Assembly (NCBI GenBank): GCA_965153455.1
Contig: OZ234495.1
Span: forward strand, 6,696,001 to 6,760,000
Direction: 5' to 3'
Source: Sphagnum compactum
Taxonomy: Eukaryota > Bryophyta > Sphagnopsida > Sphagnales
DNA length: 64,000 bases
The position numbers and the translations under genes were made by a program. The notes beneath the pieces are model-generated. The model did not search any database. It had not been told where the DNA came from and saw only the letters and a program-made list of their open reading frames with translations. Below are positions 34,401-48,442 of the stretch, piece by piece. Position 1 is the first letter of the stretch; each line of letters opens with the position of its first letter.

Positions 34401-37400
34401 TGGCAGATGGTGAGTCACAATTAGCTTTCCGCACTTCGATGCATCAACAGGTGCGCGAGTGGATAACACACGCTTTCTTGCTTGCTCCTTCCACCACTCA
34501 GGGCCTCTTGCAGGTATGCTATTGGTACATGTCACAGGTCACTTGACAGCAGTTTGGCAATTGAGCAGGACATGGATGTTTCTTAACACCTGAAGTTTGA
34601 TATTCTATTAGTTTGACAGATAGATGACCTGATCCAACTCTGGCTTTAAAGTGTTGTGGTTGGTGGGGCTGGGTGGAAATGCAGGAATATATCCGGCAAG
34701 TGGGTACATGGCAAAATTTGGCACAATCAAGTGACATAATCTCACTGTTGTCTGAGATTCAGTTGGATACGAGCAATTCAACTCTGGCCATAGTACCTGC
34801 TCTCAAAGCAGCTGCTGCAGCAGCTGCAGGGGGGGATCTCGGCAGCATGGATGTGCTGTCCGTTGCAATTGCAAGTGCAAACATCAAATCTAACTACACA
34901 GGTGAGGTTGCTGGCATGAAGCGTATCTTTGGTGAGAGTTTAGGGGGTCTGATGCTGGCAGATGGGCATCACTCTGGGAAGCCATCACTCCAGTTGGGGC
35001 TCAATGGCACTGGCAGTACAGGGAAAATCAATCGTGAAGGCTCACTCCATAGTATTTTGACCAGTTGGTTCATGCAACACATTCAGCAATTTGTAACTGA
35101 TGCACAAGGTGGCCTATCCATTGACGGTGGTAAATTTCGTGAAGCCTGCTTACAGGCAACTGCCCTTCTTCTGTCAGACAAGGTATTTTGTTCTTGTTGC
35201 ATGTGAACCCTTGCCTTTTCAACATGCAAGCCTAAACTAGAAAGGCAAACTATTGTAATTGTAAATCATGGGTGTCAATGCACAGTTGAGGTTGTTTTAG
35301 GCCTCAATGACAATACCATTCTTTTTTGTTTTTGTATCTCTGGTGTGTAGGATAAGTATAAGGATGGGGTTCCAGAGATCACTTCACAGCTACTGCGGCT
35401 ACTGTGTTGGTGTCCAGCACACATCTTTACACCCGGAGCAATGGAGACGGGTGTGTTTGTATGGACATGGCTTTTAGCAGCTTCACCCCAGTTGGGGCCT
35501 CTGGTGCTGGCAGAGCTTGTGGATGCATGGCTATGGACAATCACAAGTAGGCGGGGGCTATTTGCTGATGGGGCTGAAAACTCGGGCCCTGCTGCATTTC
35601 TCTGTCCCCAGCTTGTTGCGGGAGAGTCTAAACCTCCTCCTGCACAAGACCCCACTGAGAGTATTGCTGTGCACCGGGTTTGGCTTGGCTTTCTTCTTGA
35701 CCGATTTGAGGTGAGTATGCACAAAATGGTCCTGAATCATAGTCACTTGTTCTGTATGGATTTCACAATTATCATGACAAAGAATCTATATGGGTCATGT
35801 CTGATTCAAATTCATCTATGAGCAATTTTGCACAACGAGGAGAAAAGAGGTTCGTTGCCTCCATTGTTTCTCATCACAGACGAGTGAGAGAATTGCAGGT
35901 GGTAAGGCACACAGGGAGTGATCAACTTCTGTTGCTAGTACGGTTGATGCAAGCCTCAATGCAGTCACCAAATCACTTCTCATCACATCCAGCTGCTGCT
36001 GGTGCCTTCTTCACCCTTTTGCTCTTGGGTCTGAAGCTGTGTGACTGTCTACTCCAATCTAGCACACACACTGAAAGGCTGGGAGTAAACTTGCTGCGAG
36101 ACCGTGTTTACAGGTAAAATGCTTGTGTAGGTACATTGGAGAACTTTGTGTATGTAAATGCTATGCGTGTTTTAATCGTCTGATTCTGAACCTCAGAGAT
36201 GTTCACTCACGGCAAAAGCTTCCTATGTCAACCCTGAAGCCCTCTTTTCCTGAAGAATCACTCTGTGTGAATAGCTATGCACATATCGATGATGGGTGCT
36301 TGATGACAGTGGTTTTAAAGCTTAGTGTAAATATTGAACTGTGCATGTAATCTGGTGTGGGTGATAGAGCTGCATTCTCGTGGTTTAGTGTGGAGCCGGG
36401 TTGGTTTGAGAGCAAGATAGATGGCATGGCTCAAGCAGAAGCACAAGCTGTAGCCCTCTTCACACAGATGTTGACTCTAGAGCGGCCTGAGAGCAACACT
36501 ACTAGTAGTCAAGATGACATGCCTCATCGTCACTCTTCCCGAAGCGGTTCTCTTACTCCTATCACCACTACATACACACAGGTGTTCACACATTTTCGCT
36601 ATCTTGAGTTGTGTCAACAGAAAAGGAATGTGCAACTGCCATTTCCATTTGAGACTTCTTATCAATAGATTACAGCAACTATGACATATTGTGGTTGTGG
36701 AATCCAGCTGGAAGAAGGTGCTACTGTTTGAGGATTTACTGTTGATGATGTTCTTGACACGTTTAGGGACTGATACTATAAAGCACCCATAAATTTGGAG
36801 CATTGTGCTGTTATAAGATGAGCATAATTGTACAATGCAGTTGAGCATTTGCCAGAACCAACTGTGGGTTGACAGTCTGTTACTTCATCAGTTGGGAGAT
36901 TGAATGTCCTGAGCTTTGGGTGTTTTCTGTTTCAAGTGTCAGAGTCTGTGGGAGTCTTGGATGAGAGTTTGCTCAAGACTTGTGTAGTTTTGGGTTGAAG
37001 CCCAGAAATCCTGGTGGAAAAAACATAATTATTTATGGACACAATTGCCTTCCAACCAGGAAAATCAGGCAATGCTTAGCTATAGCCATACTACATGAAT
37101 TGTATTCTTTACCTTGCTAACAAACTAGTGGTTGCTGCAGCCTGATGACCACCCTGTCTGGGGGAAAGGTCAAAATGACTTGTCAGCAAGAGACAGAAGG
37201 AAGCAGTTGCTTTTGATGCTTTGCCAGCATGAAGCAGACAGGCTGGATAGCTGGGCCTATCCTCTCAAGTGAGATTCTCTTTTGCCTCCTATCTTGTCAG
37301 GTCTCTCCCATCATCTGGTAAGATTGCCTTGAGATTGGAGGATTAGAAAATGCGGGATGTTGTAGATTACTACTGTGGTTGGGAATAAGAAGCTACCATA

Positions 37401-40400
37401 TTGATACTGATAGGACATGACCATGTTGGTGTCAGGGAGCACATGGTAACCCGCTTTCGACCTGGGCATGAGCGATGGGGAAACCATGTGAGGACAGCAT
37501 GGGCTGTGGACCCTCAGATAGCTCTGGCCCTTGTTGCTAGATTTCCAGGTGTGGCTTCTTTGAAGTCAGAGGTTTCATCAATGGTGCAGGTGGGCTCCTG
37601 TTGGTGCATTCTTATTCAGCACAAACAAGGAACAATGTTCGTTCATGCATCTTCATGGGAAGTAGAACTATTATGTATGTGACCATGACTTCCATTTGGT
37701 GGTACAAGCAGGCACATATACCAGATCTCTGCATGCTACCAGAGGCCCTACCATATCTTGTAACACCACAGGCTGTGGAAGAGGATTCAAATTCATTAAA
37801 TTGGCTTCCACATTGGGCACCCTGCTCTATAACACAGGCTCTTGAGTTTTTAACACCCCCATATAAAGGCCACAAGCGGGTGATGGCCTATGTTCTTCGG
37901 GTGATGGAAATGTACCCCCCACAGGAGGTTACCTTCTTCGTGCCACAACTTGTACAGTCCCTCCGATATGACCATGGTGTAAGGATCTCTTGCTCTCACC
38001 TTTTACAAATCCTAAGTTGATCTGCATGTGTTTGAAATGCTTGCCCTGGGAGTGACATATGCAAAAGTTCATTGCTTCAAGAATGCAGAACATTCAGAAA
38101 CTAGACCAATGGTTTGCTGCTTTGTGATTCAGAATTCTTCAATGATTGATATGAAATCTGAAGCTGTTGAGGGTGGAGAGTAAACATGGGATGTCTGGGA
38201 GAGGCTGCAGGGGCTGGTGGAAAGCTACTTGATGGTAGCCGCTCAACAAAGCAATCTGTTTGCTCATATTTTGATATGGCAACTCCAGGTGGGTTCCTGG
38301 AATTTGTATCCAAAAAACTCAGGCTGTGATCAGATTTGGCAAATATTGTTTTAATCTTTGCTTTTGAAATGGAACATTGGGTATATTTTTCTGTGATCTC
38401 TGCCCATCCTAGGCAGAGAAGGGGGAAACAAAGTTCACAGCTTTTTATTTGTCAGGCCCATTGGGAAACATGTCCATACTTGTTAGGTTTCCATGAAGTA
38501 TCCTTGGCTTAGTTGAATGTTGCACACTCTCAGACCGGTGTTAATTTGCAGGGTGAGGAGCCACCATCCTCTGAGGATGTTGGAAAAGAAGGTGCTGCCA
38601 TGAAGGTACCCAGTTACATTGTAAATGCATCAGATGTTTGCATTGGTTAGAGTCAGAAATCAAGCTGTGTCATGCAGTTCCTGTTCCATCTACTTTTGGA
38701 GTCTTAGTGTCTTTAGATTGGTCCTGTGATTTGAGTTTCGTTCAGGGAGCAAAACACATGGGATCATTCAGCTCCCATCTGTATGAATTGAGGAGAAATT
38801 GACATGCCCTCTGCACATGATGCTCAGTTATCTGCAGCTTGGAAACATTTTAGTGATTGCAACTTCTTTTTTGTAAGTTAAAAAATGGGTTGATAATTTG
38901 TGCACTGCAGTTTATTAAGTGGTTTTGTCATAATCTTTTCAACTTGAACATGATTAGGTGCTGCAATTAGTTAAAATGGGCTTGGAAGGGCATTGCAGGG
39001 TAATAAACTGTATGACATTGTACCAAGGGTCAAACGGCGGATCATCGACTCTTTCACACCTGATGCCCTTGATATTTATCAGCGGGAATTCCGCTTCTTT
39101 GAGAAGGTGACAGCAATCTCTGGTGTTCTTTATCCATTGCCTAAGGATGAGCGTCGAGCACAAATTCGCAGGTGACATCCTTGTTCTAATCTGTTATAGG
39201 AGCTATTTGACTCCTGCCTTAGAATGTAAATAGTCAATACCTGACAGTGCTGAGATGCAAAACTGTATTTATTATAAGTGAGAAGATGTCAGTAGAACAC
39301 TTTATTTATGTGGGTTGGGAATGGTTACTGGGACAGGGAACTGGAGAAGATAGAGGTGGAGGGGGATGATTTGTATTTGCCTACAGCTCCAGGAAAGCTT
39401 GTGAAGGGCATTGAAATAGACAGTGGCATTCCACTTCAGTCAGCTGCAAAAGTTCCCATTATGATCACTTTCGATGTTGTTGAAAAAGATGGCGACCCCA
39501 ATGAAATCCATTGTCAAAAATGCATATTTAAGGTAGGTTTTATGCCATGGGCATCATGTCAGAAGGTGTATGTACATGTGCAGTATGTTACAATTTTCAA
39601 ACTCATGACCTTTTATGCATACAGAATCCAGAATTTGTGTCGGATTGCAGCTGCACATTGCTACCTCCTAAAACATGCAAATGCAAACTCTTTACACGCA
39701 GCTCTCTAGTTGCTGTCAAGTTTAGGAATGCAGACCTATCTCATCTTTGAGCAATTCAGGGCCTCCTCATCTCTGGGCAAGAGTACAAAGCTAATTTGGA
39801 GTGGCTGTCAGTATATTGTCAGTTTCTTCCCTTCTAGGGTTCTTGCTTGCTTGTAGGGTGACTCATGAAAACATGGAACGGGATGGTGTAGGTGGGGGAT
39901 GATAGCCGACAGGATGTTTTGGCTCTACAGGTGATCTGTCTCCTGAAGAACATTTGGGAGGCTGTGGGCCTTGATCTGTATCTTTTCCCTTACGGTGTCC
40001 TCCCTACTGGATTTGGCAAGGCCATTATGGAGGTACAATGTTCTTTGATTTGTTGGGCAGACAAATGGTAGTTGTCAAATACTGCACACTAGAACAGATT
40101 CCAACACATGCATCCCACCTCATCAGACGCATCCTTCTAATTTTCTGTGTATGCTTTCTTAATGCCATATAGTCATAGGCTTCTGGATAATTGTCCAGTG
40201 CTATTGTCAGTAAAATGGTTGCACCTTTGTGGGCTCTAAATTAAAATTGGATTTCTGCTTCAACAGATTCAGGAGAAGCTCAGGATAATTTGCCTTTGAT
40301 GCTTGTAGGTAGTGCCAAACACTCGGAGCCGAAACGAAATGGGGGAGATGACAGATGGAGGGTTGTATGAGCTCTACCAACAAGATTTTGGTCCAGTGGG

Positions 40401-41472
40401 ATCTCCTCGTTTTGAAGAAGCTCGCAACAACTTCATAGTAAGCAGTGCTGGCTATGCAGTGGCAAGCCTTCTTCTGCAACCCAAGGATCGTCACAATGGC
40501 AACCTTCTATTTGACAGGTGATTCTACCCTTCGTCATTAACAGCTTAATAGCATTGTAAGAGGAGTGGTTTCTTTGCTTTGGGGACCATAGCCAGTTTTC
40601 CCACCAAGCATGTAATTGGGTTTCTCTGCAAAGTCCGCAAAGCATTTGTTCTTTAGTGTTGATTGTCTATGGTGTAAGAAGAATGCTACTTGCTTGCATC
40701 ACCACCTTTATGTGCTAGCCGTGGATGCATTGACAGGGCATATCACTCTAAAACTGAGCCTCCTTGTCTACAGATGTTTCCTCATGCCACAATATAATAG
40801 GACGTTTGTGGTGCCTTTACCTTGGGATAAAACAATCTTCCTACTCTAACAAGGCAAACAGGATCAGTAAGTCAATTCAATGGGTTCAAGACTGAAAATA
40901 TATATCTTGATTGGGGGTTGGTGGTCAGTGAGGGGAGGCTGGTGCATATTGACTTTGGCTTCATACTGGAGACATCTCCTGGTGGTAACCTTCGATTTGA
41001 GAGTGCGCAGTTCAAGCTGAGCCATGAAATGACCCAGCTCATTGATCCTTCAGGGACAATGAAAAGTGAAACTTGGTACCGATTTGTCAGGTCTGACCTC
41101 TCAGCTCTCTGCTGGTGTGTGTGTGTGTGTGTGTGTGTACATACATATATGGTCATTTATAGGTCATAATTTTTCCCAACTATATATGGGATGTGGATGG
41201 GCTGTTGTTGCAGATTATGTGTGAAGGGGTATTTGGCGGCACGGGTTCACATGGAAGGCATTGTGAACACAGTGCTTCTCATGGTGGACAGTGGGCTCCC
41301 ATGTTTCAGCCGTGGTGACCCCATTGGCAATTTACGGAAGCGGTTCCACCCAGAGATGAGTGAGAGGGAGGCAGCTATTTTTATGAGGGATACATGCATT
41401 GATGCATACAATAAATGGAGCACAGCTGGTTACGATTTGATCCAGTATCTACAGCAAGGAATTGAGAGATAA
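28472..41472 (+). CDS. PI4KA1: Phosphatidylinositol 4-kinase alpha, complete, 26 exons
   Basis: Converts phosphatidylinositol to PI4P at the plasma membrane. Exons: 28472-29755, 29964-30335, 30621-30773, 31203-31373, 31628-31786, 31978-32105, 32384-32684, 32951-33110, 33356-33573, 34004-34162, 34340-34513, 34685-35182, 35351-35710, 35899-36113, 36368-36581, 37141-37268, 37436-37589, 37712-37978, 38211-38288, 38552-38605, 38999-39171, 39337-39532, 39892-40032, 40309-40517, 40929-41090, 41214-41472. All phases agree, giving 2128 residues (Arabidopsis homologue about 2030). Residues 1-430 are divergent and Ser-rich; the remainder follows the plant family closely. The kinase domain includes Lys1872 (IFK-VGDD), the catalytic loop DRHNGN at 1979-1984 and the DFG motif at 1997-1999. 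It ends [13 protein letters not shown], the usual C-terminus. Intron 1 needs a GC donor (AGG|GCATGT). No broken exon is seen. In plants the enzyme works with NPG, HYC and EFOP partner proteins, none of which is in this window. Confidence 0.96.
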
Positions 41473-43315
41473 AGAAGTTACTACATTTCACCTCCCCCCT
41501 GCCTCACAGTCTGCCTCCTCCCCCCAGACCCCTTCTTTCCACTGGGACATTTGATATTGTTCCCTTCTTCCAAAACATTAAATTATTATTTTTGTTCTAA
41601 CTGAAAACAAGTCCAGCAAGTTTAGTGTAGATACCGCTGCTGTTTGTGAATCTCAAAGTTACCATCAGGCATAGATTGGGCCTGATAAATTGGTTTTACC
41701 CTCCCTGCCCTCCTCAAAACCCTAAACCCTAAACCCCAGAACCCAAAAAAGTGTTGTTTTAGAAAGAATGTAGCTGTTCTTACTGAAGGCAGAAAATTCT
41801 CGGGGGTTTGTCTTTATACCATCCAACATATTTCTGGATTTAGCTGCTATGAAAAAGGGAGTTCCCTTAATTTCAGAAGCCCCTTTTCCATATTTATTTC
41901 CTAGGCCTGCCCACTTTCTGTTGCCTTGACTAAAAACTATCGAGGTTTTGATCCTTTCATGTAAGTTGTTTTGGTTCCATTGGGTTTTTTTTTAAAGAAT
42001 TGGGTTCCTCTGGAGTGAATGTTTTGTCAGTTGGTTGTTTCCAACCACCCTTAAAAGTTTGCCATCTCTATTCCCTGCCTTTCTAACTCCCCCCCTTCCC
42101 CCTCCTTCCCTTTTTTCTGTCTGGCTGTCTGTGTCTCTCCCCTCTTTTTGTTATTGGGGGTCTCAGAGAATTGGGTATCTTTGTTAGTTTGTTATAAGTG
42201 TGTGCTTTCCAGCACTCTTAACAACCTCAGAGAGGTTTCCAAGTGGAAGTCGAGGGCCACCTTACACTATGCAATTGATTGGGATCTTATGTGCAAGCTC
42301 CCTAGGGTGGGGGCATAAGTGATCTGAACTATCAGATCACCTCATTTGTTATGAAGGGGAAAGGTGCTGCTGCACTGAGCAGCAGCGCCTTCCCCTATAC
42401 TTAAAAACATGATGTTTACATAATGATATTATAATGAAGTATATAGTGAATATAATGAAATATTCATGTGAAAAGAATTATTTTAATAAAGAATTACATC
42501 ACACAATCATCTTTAATTATATTAACTTTAATGGATGATAATGTTCAATTAATGCACATTTTTAATCCTATATTTTTAACATGTTATAAATGCCTATTAT
42601 GTAAATTCATAAACCTTCCAAAATTTCCAAACCCACATAAACAATGAATAAAATGGTCACTAGTAATGTGCAACATTGTGAAACATTAATTTTATAATTT
42701 AAAACTAAAAAATTGATTTCTTGATTCATGTTTTAACCCTGCAACAATTTCCATGAGTTAAACAATTATAAATATTATAATTATTGATTCAATATATTTC
42801 AAAACATAAATAGTTTCATAATTGAGCAATTTCATTTTTGAATTCATAAAAATTGATTTTTAAAAAAAAATCTAATTCTTTATTTCATATATTTCAAAAA
42901 AACAAAAAATAAAAGTTCATTATAAATTTTCTAGCCATTTTGGATTGCATTTAGCTCCATCCTGCAAGAAGAATAGAGAGGTGCAAGCAAGTTGTGAGTT
43001 ACATATTGTTGTAATTTGGTGGAATTCAAGTTTCATTATATTGTTGAACATAAATTGAAATTATTGGGTTTTCTTCTCCATGTCTTTTGAGGACATCCAT
43101 GGTTACATCACCTAATGTACCTATGACAGTACAAGAGTTGGGAGAATTTGATGTTGATTTTTGACTCATGGATAAAATGCGATTAAATATAAAACAAAAC
43201 AAAAACAAAAGCCACCTATAATTGCAGGACTTATTCTTGTTGATGACTAAGTTTGAGGAGAATATAGCCAGAATTTGGCAGATAAAACTGGTGCAAAGAA
43301 TCATTTGGACATTTC
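41473..43315. other. 3' flank of PI4K-alpha and AT-rich spacer
   Basis: The first part is probably 3' UTR. 41717-41736 reads AAACCCTAAACCCTAAACCC, almost three telomere-type units (telo-box). From 42.4 kb the spacer is AT-rich, with no gene I can support. Confidence 0.5.
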
Positions 43316-43804
43316 CTATTTCATTACCATGAGGGCAAGCAGGGCAAGAGTTTGGAAAGAAAAGGTGTTCAGGGATGAGTTCTCAACCCACTGCTCAAGA
43401 GTGTAAAACCGACCTTTCCAAAAGCTTTGCCATGGCCAAGATGCATCCCTTGTCTCAACAAAAGGTGAAAAGCTTCTCCATGCCATGGGCAGCCGCCTAG
43501 GGTGGCAAACATGAGCTAAGCATAAAACTTCACTACCAGTGAAATTCATTAAAAGGCAAGCATGAAAATCTAACAAGTCAACTATGTTGGCTGGATTTTT
43601 TTGCCTTCCATATGAACTTGAATTGTTGGAAGGTAACATCCATGACCAGGATGCACCTCCAAATGGTGAATTAGCAATGTCAAGGCCATAGGAATTGTTA
43701 ATTATTTCTAGTTTTTCCATTGGATCCCAGGCCTTCATGGGGCACATTGAATGAACTTTAGGCATCGACCAGTCAACTTTAGGTTTGAGCCCATTGGATA
43801 CCAT
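43316..43804 (-). other. Unidentified 162-codon open frame, coding-like
   Basis: An uninterrupted minus-strand frame in otherwise AT-rich DNA. The product is rich in W, S and P, with a Cys/His patch (CLAHVCHPRRLPMAWRSFSP) and a Trp-rich part (WPWQSFWKGRFYTLEQWVE). I recognise no family. Upstream (43805-43900) the same frame continues with coding-like sequence across one stop. It may be a fragment of an old gene or transposon rather than a live gene. Confidence 0.3.
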
Positions 43805-44384
43805 GATTATTCAATAAGATATTCCCAAAGATGGAATATGTCTATTAGAGTTATTTGAAGGCATTAATTCTGGATTAGTTAGGGTTCTACAGTCTAGCAT
43901 CTTAGTTCGGAGATACCATCATGTGAAGAAAGATCCACAAGCCAAACAAGCTTCATGTGGCATGTCATGATTTTGCAACAAAGCCCACTTGTTACTAACA
44001 TTGGCCATATAAGGTTGTAAGCTTTCCTTACTAAACAACATCATTTTATTGGGGGCACCAAATTTGGTCAAGATTGGGCCAATTAATTTAGTCATTTCTA
44101 GATGATGGTGCTTAGGTCTTTCATAGGCAGGTATGGGCCAAAGACTTTCTAATCCTAAGTCGAGATTATTCTATGAATTGATTTGTGTTATATAACATTT
44201 GCAGCAAACACATATGCACCATGTGCATATTTAGACTTCATGTCAAAACCAAAAAAATAAAATCCAATAAATTCTTTATTTTCTTTCACAAATTTTTTTA
44301 ATTTAAAAATATCTTTAAAAAAATTCAACATTTCTACAAATAATTTAATTAGTGTTGAAGCTACATACCAAGGTACTAGAGCAT

Positions 44385-44605
44385 ATTGGTAGATAGGTAG
44401 GAAATTAGGTTTTACTAGGTAAGTAGATGGTTTGTACATATAGGTAAGGGTTGCTTTTACTATTTATTTACAAACAACATGCTTGTTAACTGTTAGTAGG
44501 TAGGTAATAAACTGAGGTAACCACCATGGTTAGCTAAGGAGTTGAAATCCAACAGATAACTGTTTCATGATCACTTATCATCCATCTTTCATGGTGCTCT
44601 AACTT
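44385..44605 (+). repeat. Interspersed repeat, copy A
   Basis: About 220 bases align along their length with the reverse complement of 59250-59490. Shared blocks include GTAGATGGTTT-TACAT, TGTTAGTAGGTAGGTAATAAA, GGTTAGCTA and ACTGTTTCATGA-CACTTA-CAT. No coding capacity, so this is likely a non-autonomous element. Confidence 0.75.
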
Positions 44606-44839
44606 ACTGGGGAAACAATAAATAAATAAATAAATAAAAATCTTCATGTGATACCCGGTGGGTACCTTTTGGGTACTCGGTGGATATGATATATACTCGG
44701 AGAGAATGGCGTCTGTGGTCCGATTCTCCCTTCCGTAGTGCAGTGCAGTGCAGTGGTGGGAAGGAAGGAGAGAAGGAAGGAAGGAAGGAAGGAAGAGAGA
44801 GGACGCTCGACTGCTGCTCTGAGAAGTCACAAGGATAAT

Positions 44840-47283
44840 ATGGAGTCAACAGTCGCAATGTCTGCGAAATCAAACGGGGTAATAGCAACTGCTCATCAAC
44901 CGTCAACTCCCTTGGCACACAATTTCATTTCCTTTCCTTTTTCTGACCAAAGAGAGAAGATCAAATTTCTGTGGTTGTTTGTGACAGGATTCAAACTTTC
45001 AGAAGCAATTCTGTGGTTTTACACACGCAATTGTTGGTGAAATCTCTCTATCTTTTGGTAAACTGATGATGATGATGCTGTTGCCAAAGGTCTCATGGCA
45101 GTAGGTATTTCCTTTTGTAGCATCAAGCTGATGCGCTTAAATCTGTTTGCATGCTCTCGCAGCACCGGATTCTTGGTAAATAGATAGAATTGCAAATTTT
45201 CCGAACATCGAGATTGCGTTTCCTGTTTACAGATTCTTTTGTAGTAGCTCACTAGCCACCGATTCTTGTTGCATCCTTTTATTTCGCCTCAAATTCTTCT
45301 TGAACCCAAAAAAAAAAGACAAAACAAAACAATTGACGACAACAGGCTCATGATTTTATGTCCAAGTGCAAAACATGGTGAGATTTGCAGGTCGCTTCAG
45401 AGCTTCAATATGTTCAGGAAAGGGGAGTCAAGTTCACACACTTAAAAAACAAAGGCAATAGTTGCAATTTCCAACAGCAATCCGGAGAACTCAACAAGAA
45501 TCCATGGGCCATGAACCTCAAGTAAGTAATGTTTTGATCTTCATAGTTTCGTATTGAATGTTCTTTGCTGTTCTGATCTTCATCTTCTTCTGGTGATATC
45601 CTTTGCTGTTCTAAAGGTCATATGAAGACAATGACAGCTATGATGATGATGGGATACTTTGCTGTTAAGATTTGCATCAGGATGATATGTCCTGAATATT
45701 TGCTTGAACTAATGAAAACTGTAAGATTCTTCATTGGATCATTGTTGATGCCTTGTTTGGTATCCCCATTGTATAGTTTTAGTGAAAAGTCCTATTGTAG
45801 AATCTAGATTGAGCAATTGGTGCTTGCAAAGCAGAAGACAAGAAATTGATTAAAAGAAGAAGGATATGAAAATCTCAAACCCTAGATTTCTTTGCACTGA
45901 AAATCCACAGCCTCAGATTGAATTACTTTCTTTAATAGTATTAGAATATATATGTCGTAAAATCCTGGCCTGGTTTTTAAGTGTATTTGTAGTGTTGCAT
46001 GACAGTTGCAATTTTACCTTTGCCATGAGGTGGGTGTTTTGAAAAGTGAAACGCCCACAGGGATGGGCATTTTGCTTTTCAAAACACCTACCTGGCTGTC
46101 CCTGTGATACCCACTGGGTGTCATGGGGAAAAAAAACAACACAAGGTTTTTATGCTTGGCAAAGCCCTCAGCAGTGGGCTTTACCAGAATCAAGTATTTC
46201 TCTCCAGCAACAGCTTCTGACCAACACAAGTCTCTGTCTCTCTCATGCAACAATTTGTGAACAACACAGGTTTGTATGTCTCTCTTGAGCTACAATTTGT
46301 GACCAACAGAAGGTTGTATGATATCCAACTGATCAGCTACCATGGCATTTTGTCCAGAAGGTCCACAGGCAGCATGCATATTGTGTGCCGGAGTCATCGT
46401 CATCGTAAGCTCAACACCATCTCTTTCGAGTGTCTACTTGTACATTTAGTTATATTTTGCACATGGCTGATCTTGTCATTATCTCTTTTGATTGGAGTAA
46501 TAGCTCAGTGCCTGATGCTGCCAGTAATAACATCAATGAATTTTAAGTTACTAACATAATAGCAAGACATATTACTATCTTTCTGAACGAACTAGGAATT
46601 CAACCCATAAGGCTGGTGGAATCTTACCATGTGATGATTATCCAGGTCAAGCTGCTCCAGTTGCTGGAGTATATCATTATGTACAGCATCTACAATAGCA
46701 GTGGGCAGCTTCTTGGTGGGCGTCATTGCAGGATTCCATTGCCGGCACCGAATCCGGATTGCATTGGAGAAGCTACTCATTCTGGTCACAAAAGATTGAC
46801 CATCTTCAAGAATCCATGATCCAGGAGAAGAGTTGGTCAACAAGAGAGCACAATGTACGAGAACTCAAGGTTTGCATTTTCTATTGATATGCTTCACTTT
46901 GCAGACCATGTGTACCTTGTAGGCATAGAAACTGCTTGGAAATACACAGTAGCACCTCTTCCAGGCTGACAATTCATGTCAGTTTTGTGTTCAGTTGTGG
47001 TGAATGATCAAACATCGAAGATTTTGACATTGGTCTTATAACCTTTAGTACAACATATCCTGCATTCCAGCATTGGGATGTAGGATCAAAAAAATTCAGG
47101 AAAGCCTAAATGAACCACATGAGTCATGCAGCTCAATGCTGCATGGATTGAGCTACCTTGGGGAGAAATTGAAGGAGTTCAATGGTTACATCAAGAGAAT
47201 CAATCCCTCAGTTACAGATGAATGTGAGCTGAAATGCAATATGTCCAACCACCTTGAGACAGATGAATCCTCATCAACTTAAA
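44840..47283 (+). CDS. Unidentified multi-exon gene, structure only partly resolved
   Basis: Several well-bounded coding-like exons lie on the plus strand: 44840-44878 (MESTVAMSAKSNG, GT donor), 45391-45521 (AG acceptor, VASELQYVQERGVKFTHLK, GTAAGT donor) and 45618 onward (SYEDNDSYDDDGIL). A further exon is 46731-46870 (AG acceptor, DSIAGTESGLHWRSYSFWS then KIDHLQESMIQEKSW, GT donor). A last exon reads IKKIQESLNEPHESCSSMLH and ends at a stop at 47283. The first three join in phase. I could not join the later ones without a phase break, so at least one exon is missing or the locus is decaying. The pieces are Lys/Glu/Gln-rich and would suit a small coiled-coil protein. No family recognised. It could also be two short genes. 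Confidence 0.35.
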
Positions 47284-48442
47284 ACATCAGGTTCCGAGAA
47301 ACATGGGTGGTTACAAAATTGGCTTTACCCCACAATCTAGCAAGCCTCACCATAGAGACCAGAAACTTGCCAAGTCACAAAAACAAAGTCAATCCTACTA
47401 TGTCACTCTCTTTGCAGGTCCACTCTAGAAGTGTCTCGCAATAACAAACTCTTGAAGTTTTTTCAGAAGCTTCATTTGTAAGTGTAAGCCACACAGCAGG
47501 CTTACATTTTAAGTTTCTTCATAGGTCCACTTCTAAAGGAACTGCATTCGGGTATTGGGCAACATGTTGTGCTCAAGGGCTCATAAAATTGTGGATAATG
47601 TGATACACCTTGTTTTCCCGCCCCACACCAAGTGATGATAGGGAGACCATTATAGGACACGGTTTGGGTTCAAAATTGGTCTTGAGTGTGCATTTATGTT
47701 AATTGGGATTTCATGCATGCGGGCTTTTTCATTTGATTGTTATTTTTATTTTAAACCTAAGCTAGTCACCAAAAAATTTAAACCAATGAATGTTTGGTAA
47801 GTTAATTCAAAGATACAAATTTCCCATTTTCAGATGAATTTCTCATTTGAAAAAAAATAAAAATTCATATCACACTCATTACTATAGTAGAAAAATCATA
47901 GTCGGTTTGCTCTAGTGAGTTCATGAAGAGGAGCATTATTGGCATGAGAGATTGTCATAAATAGACACTATTACAAAATGTGGGTGCAGTTCACTAGTCC
48001 CTCTTCACTAGACTAATGAATTCATTGTTTTTTTCACTGGTCCCATTCATTACAACTAGTGAATTCACTCAAAATCCAATGAAATCACTTGGCGTACAAG
48101 GACACCTTTTGTTGTAGTGAGATTCTAAAATTAAATCAAACAACCAAACCTATGAATCTAGCACCAACTCTCAAATTTTAATTTTTTTTAAAAAAAATTT
48201 AAAATTTTAAAAATATTATTTTTGGGGGTGAAATTGGTTCTTCAAAAAATTTCAAAAGCCCTGAATAAATTTCAAATGAATAGAAGGTTGTTTGTTTCTG
48301 AAAATTTTCAAAAAAAAACTTGGATAATGAGGTTCTTTGATTAGGTAAATTGAAAATTTGAAGAATCATGAACTGGAGAGTATTAAATAAGTCCAAAACA
48401 CTCCCCAACATTGAGTAGCACTTGAGAATTAGGGCACCAAGT

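Noticed and set aside
41116-41138. (GT)n run in PI4K intron 25
   Set aside because: Ordinary microsatellite; nothing beyond that can be supported.
46592-46843. Minus-strand 83-codon frame with a good donor
   Set aside because: Looks coding, but the overlapping plus-strand exon 46731-46870 has both splice sites and fits its neighbours better. Kept as an open alternative only.
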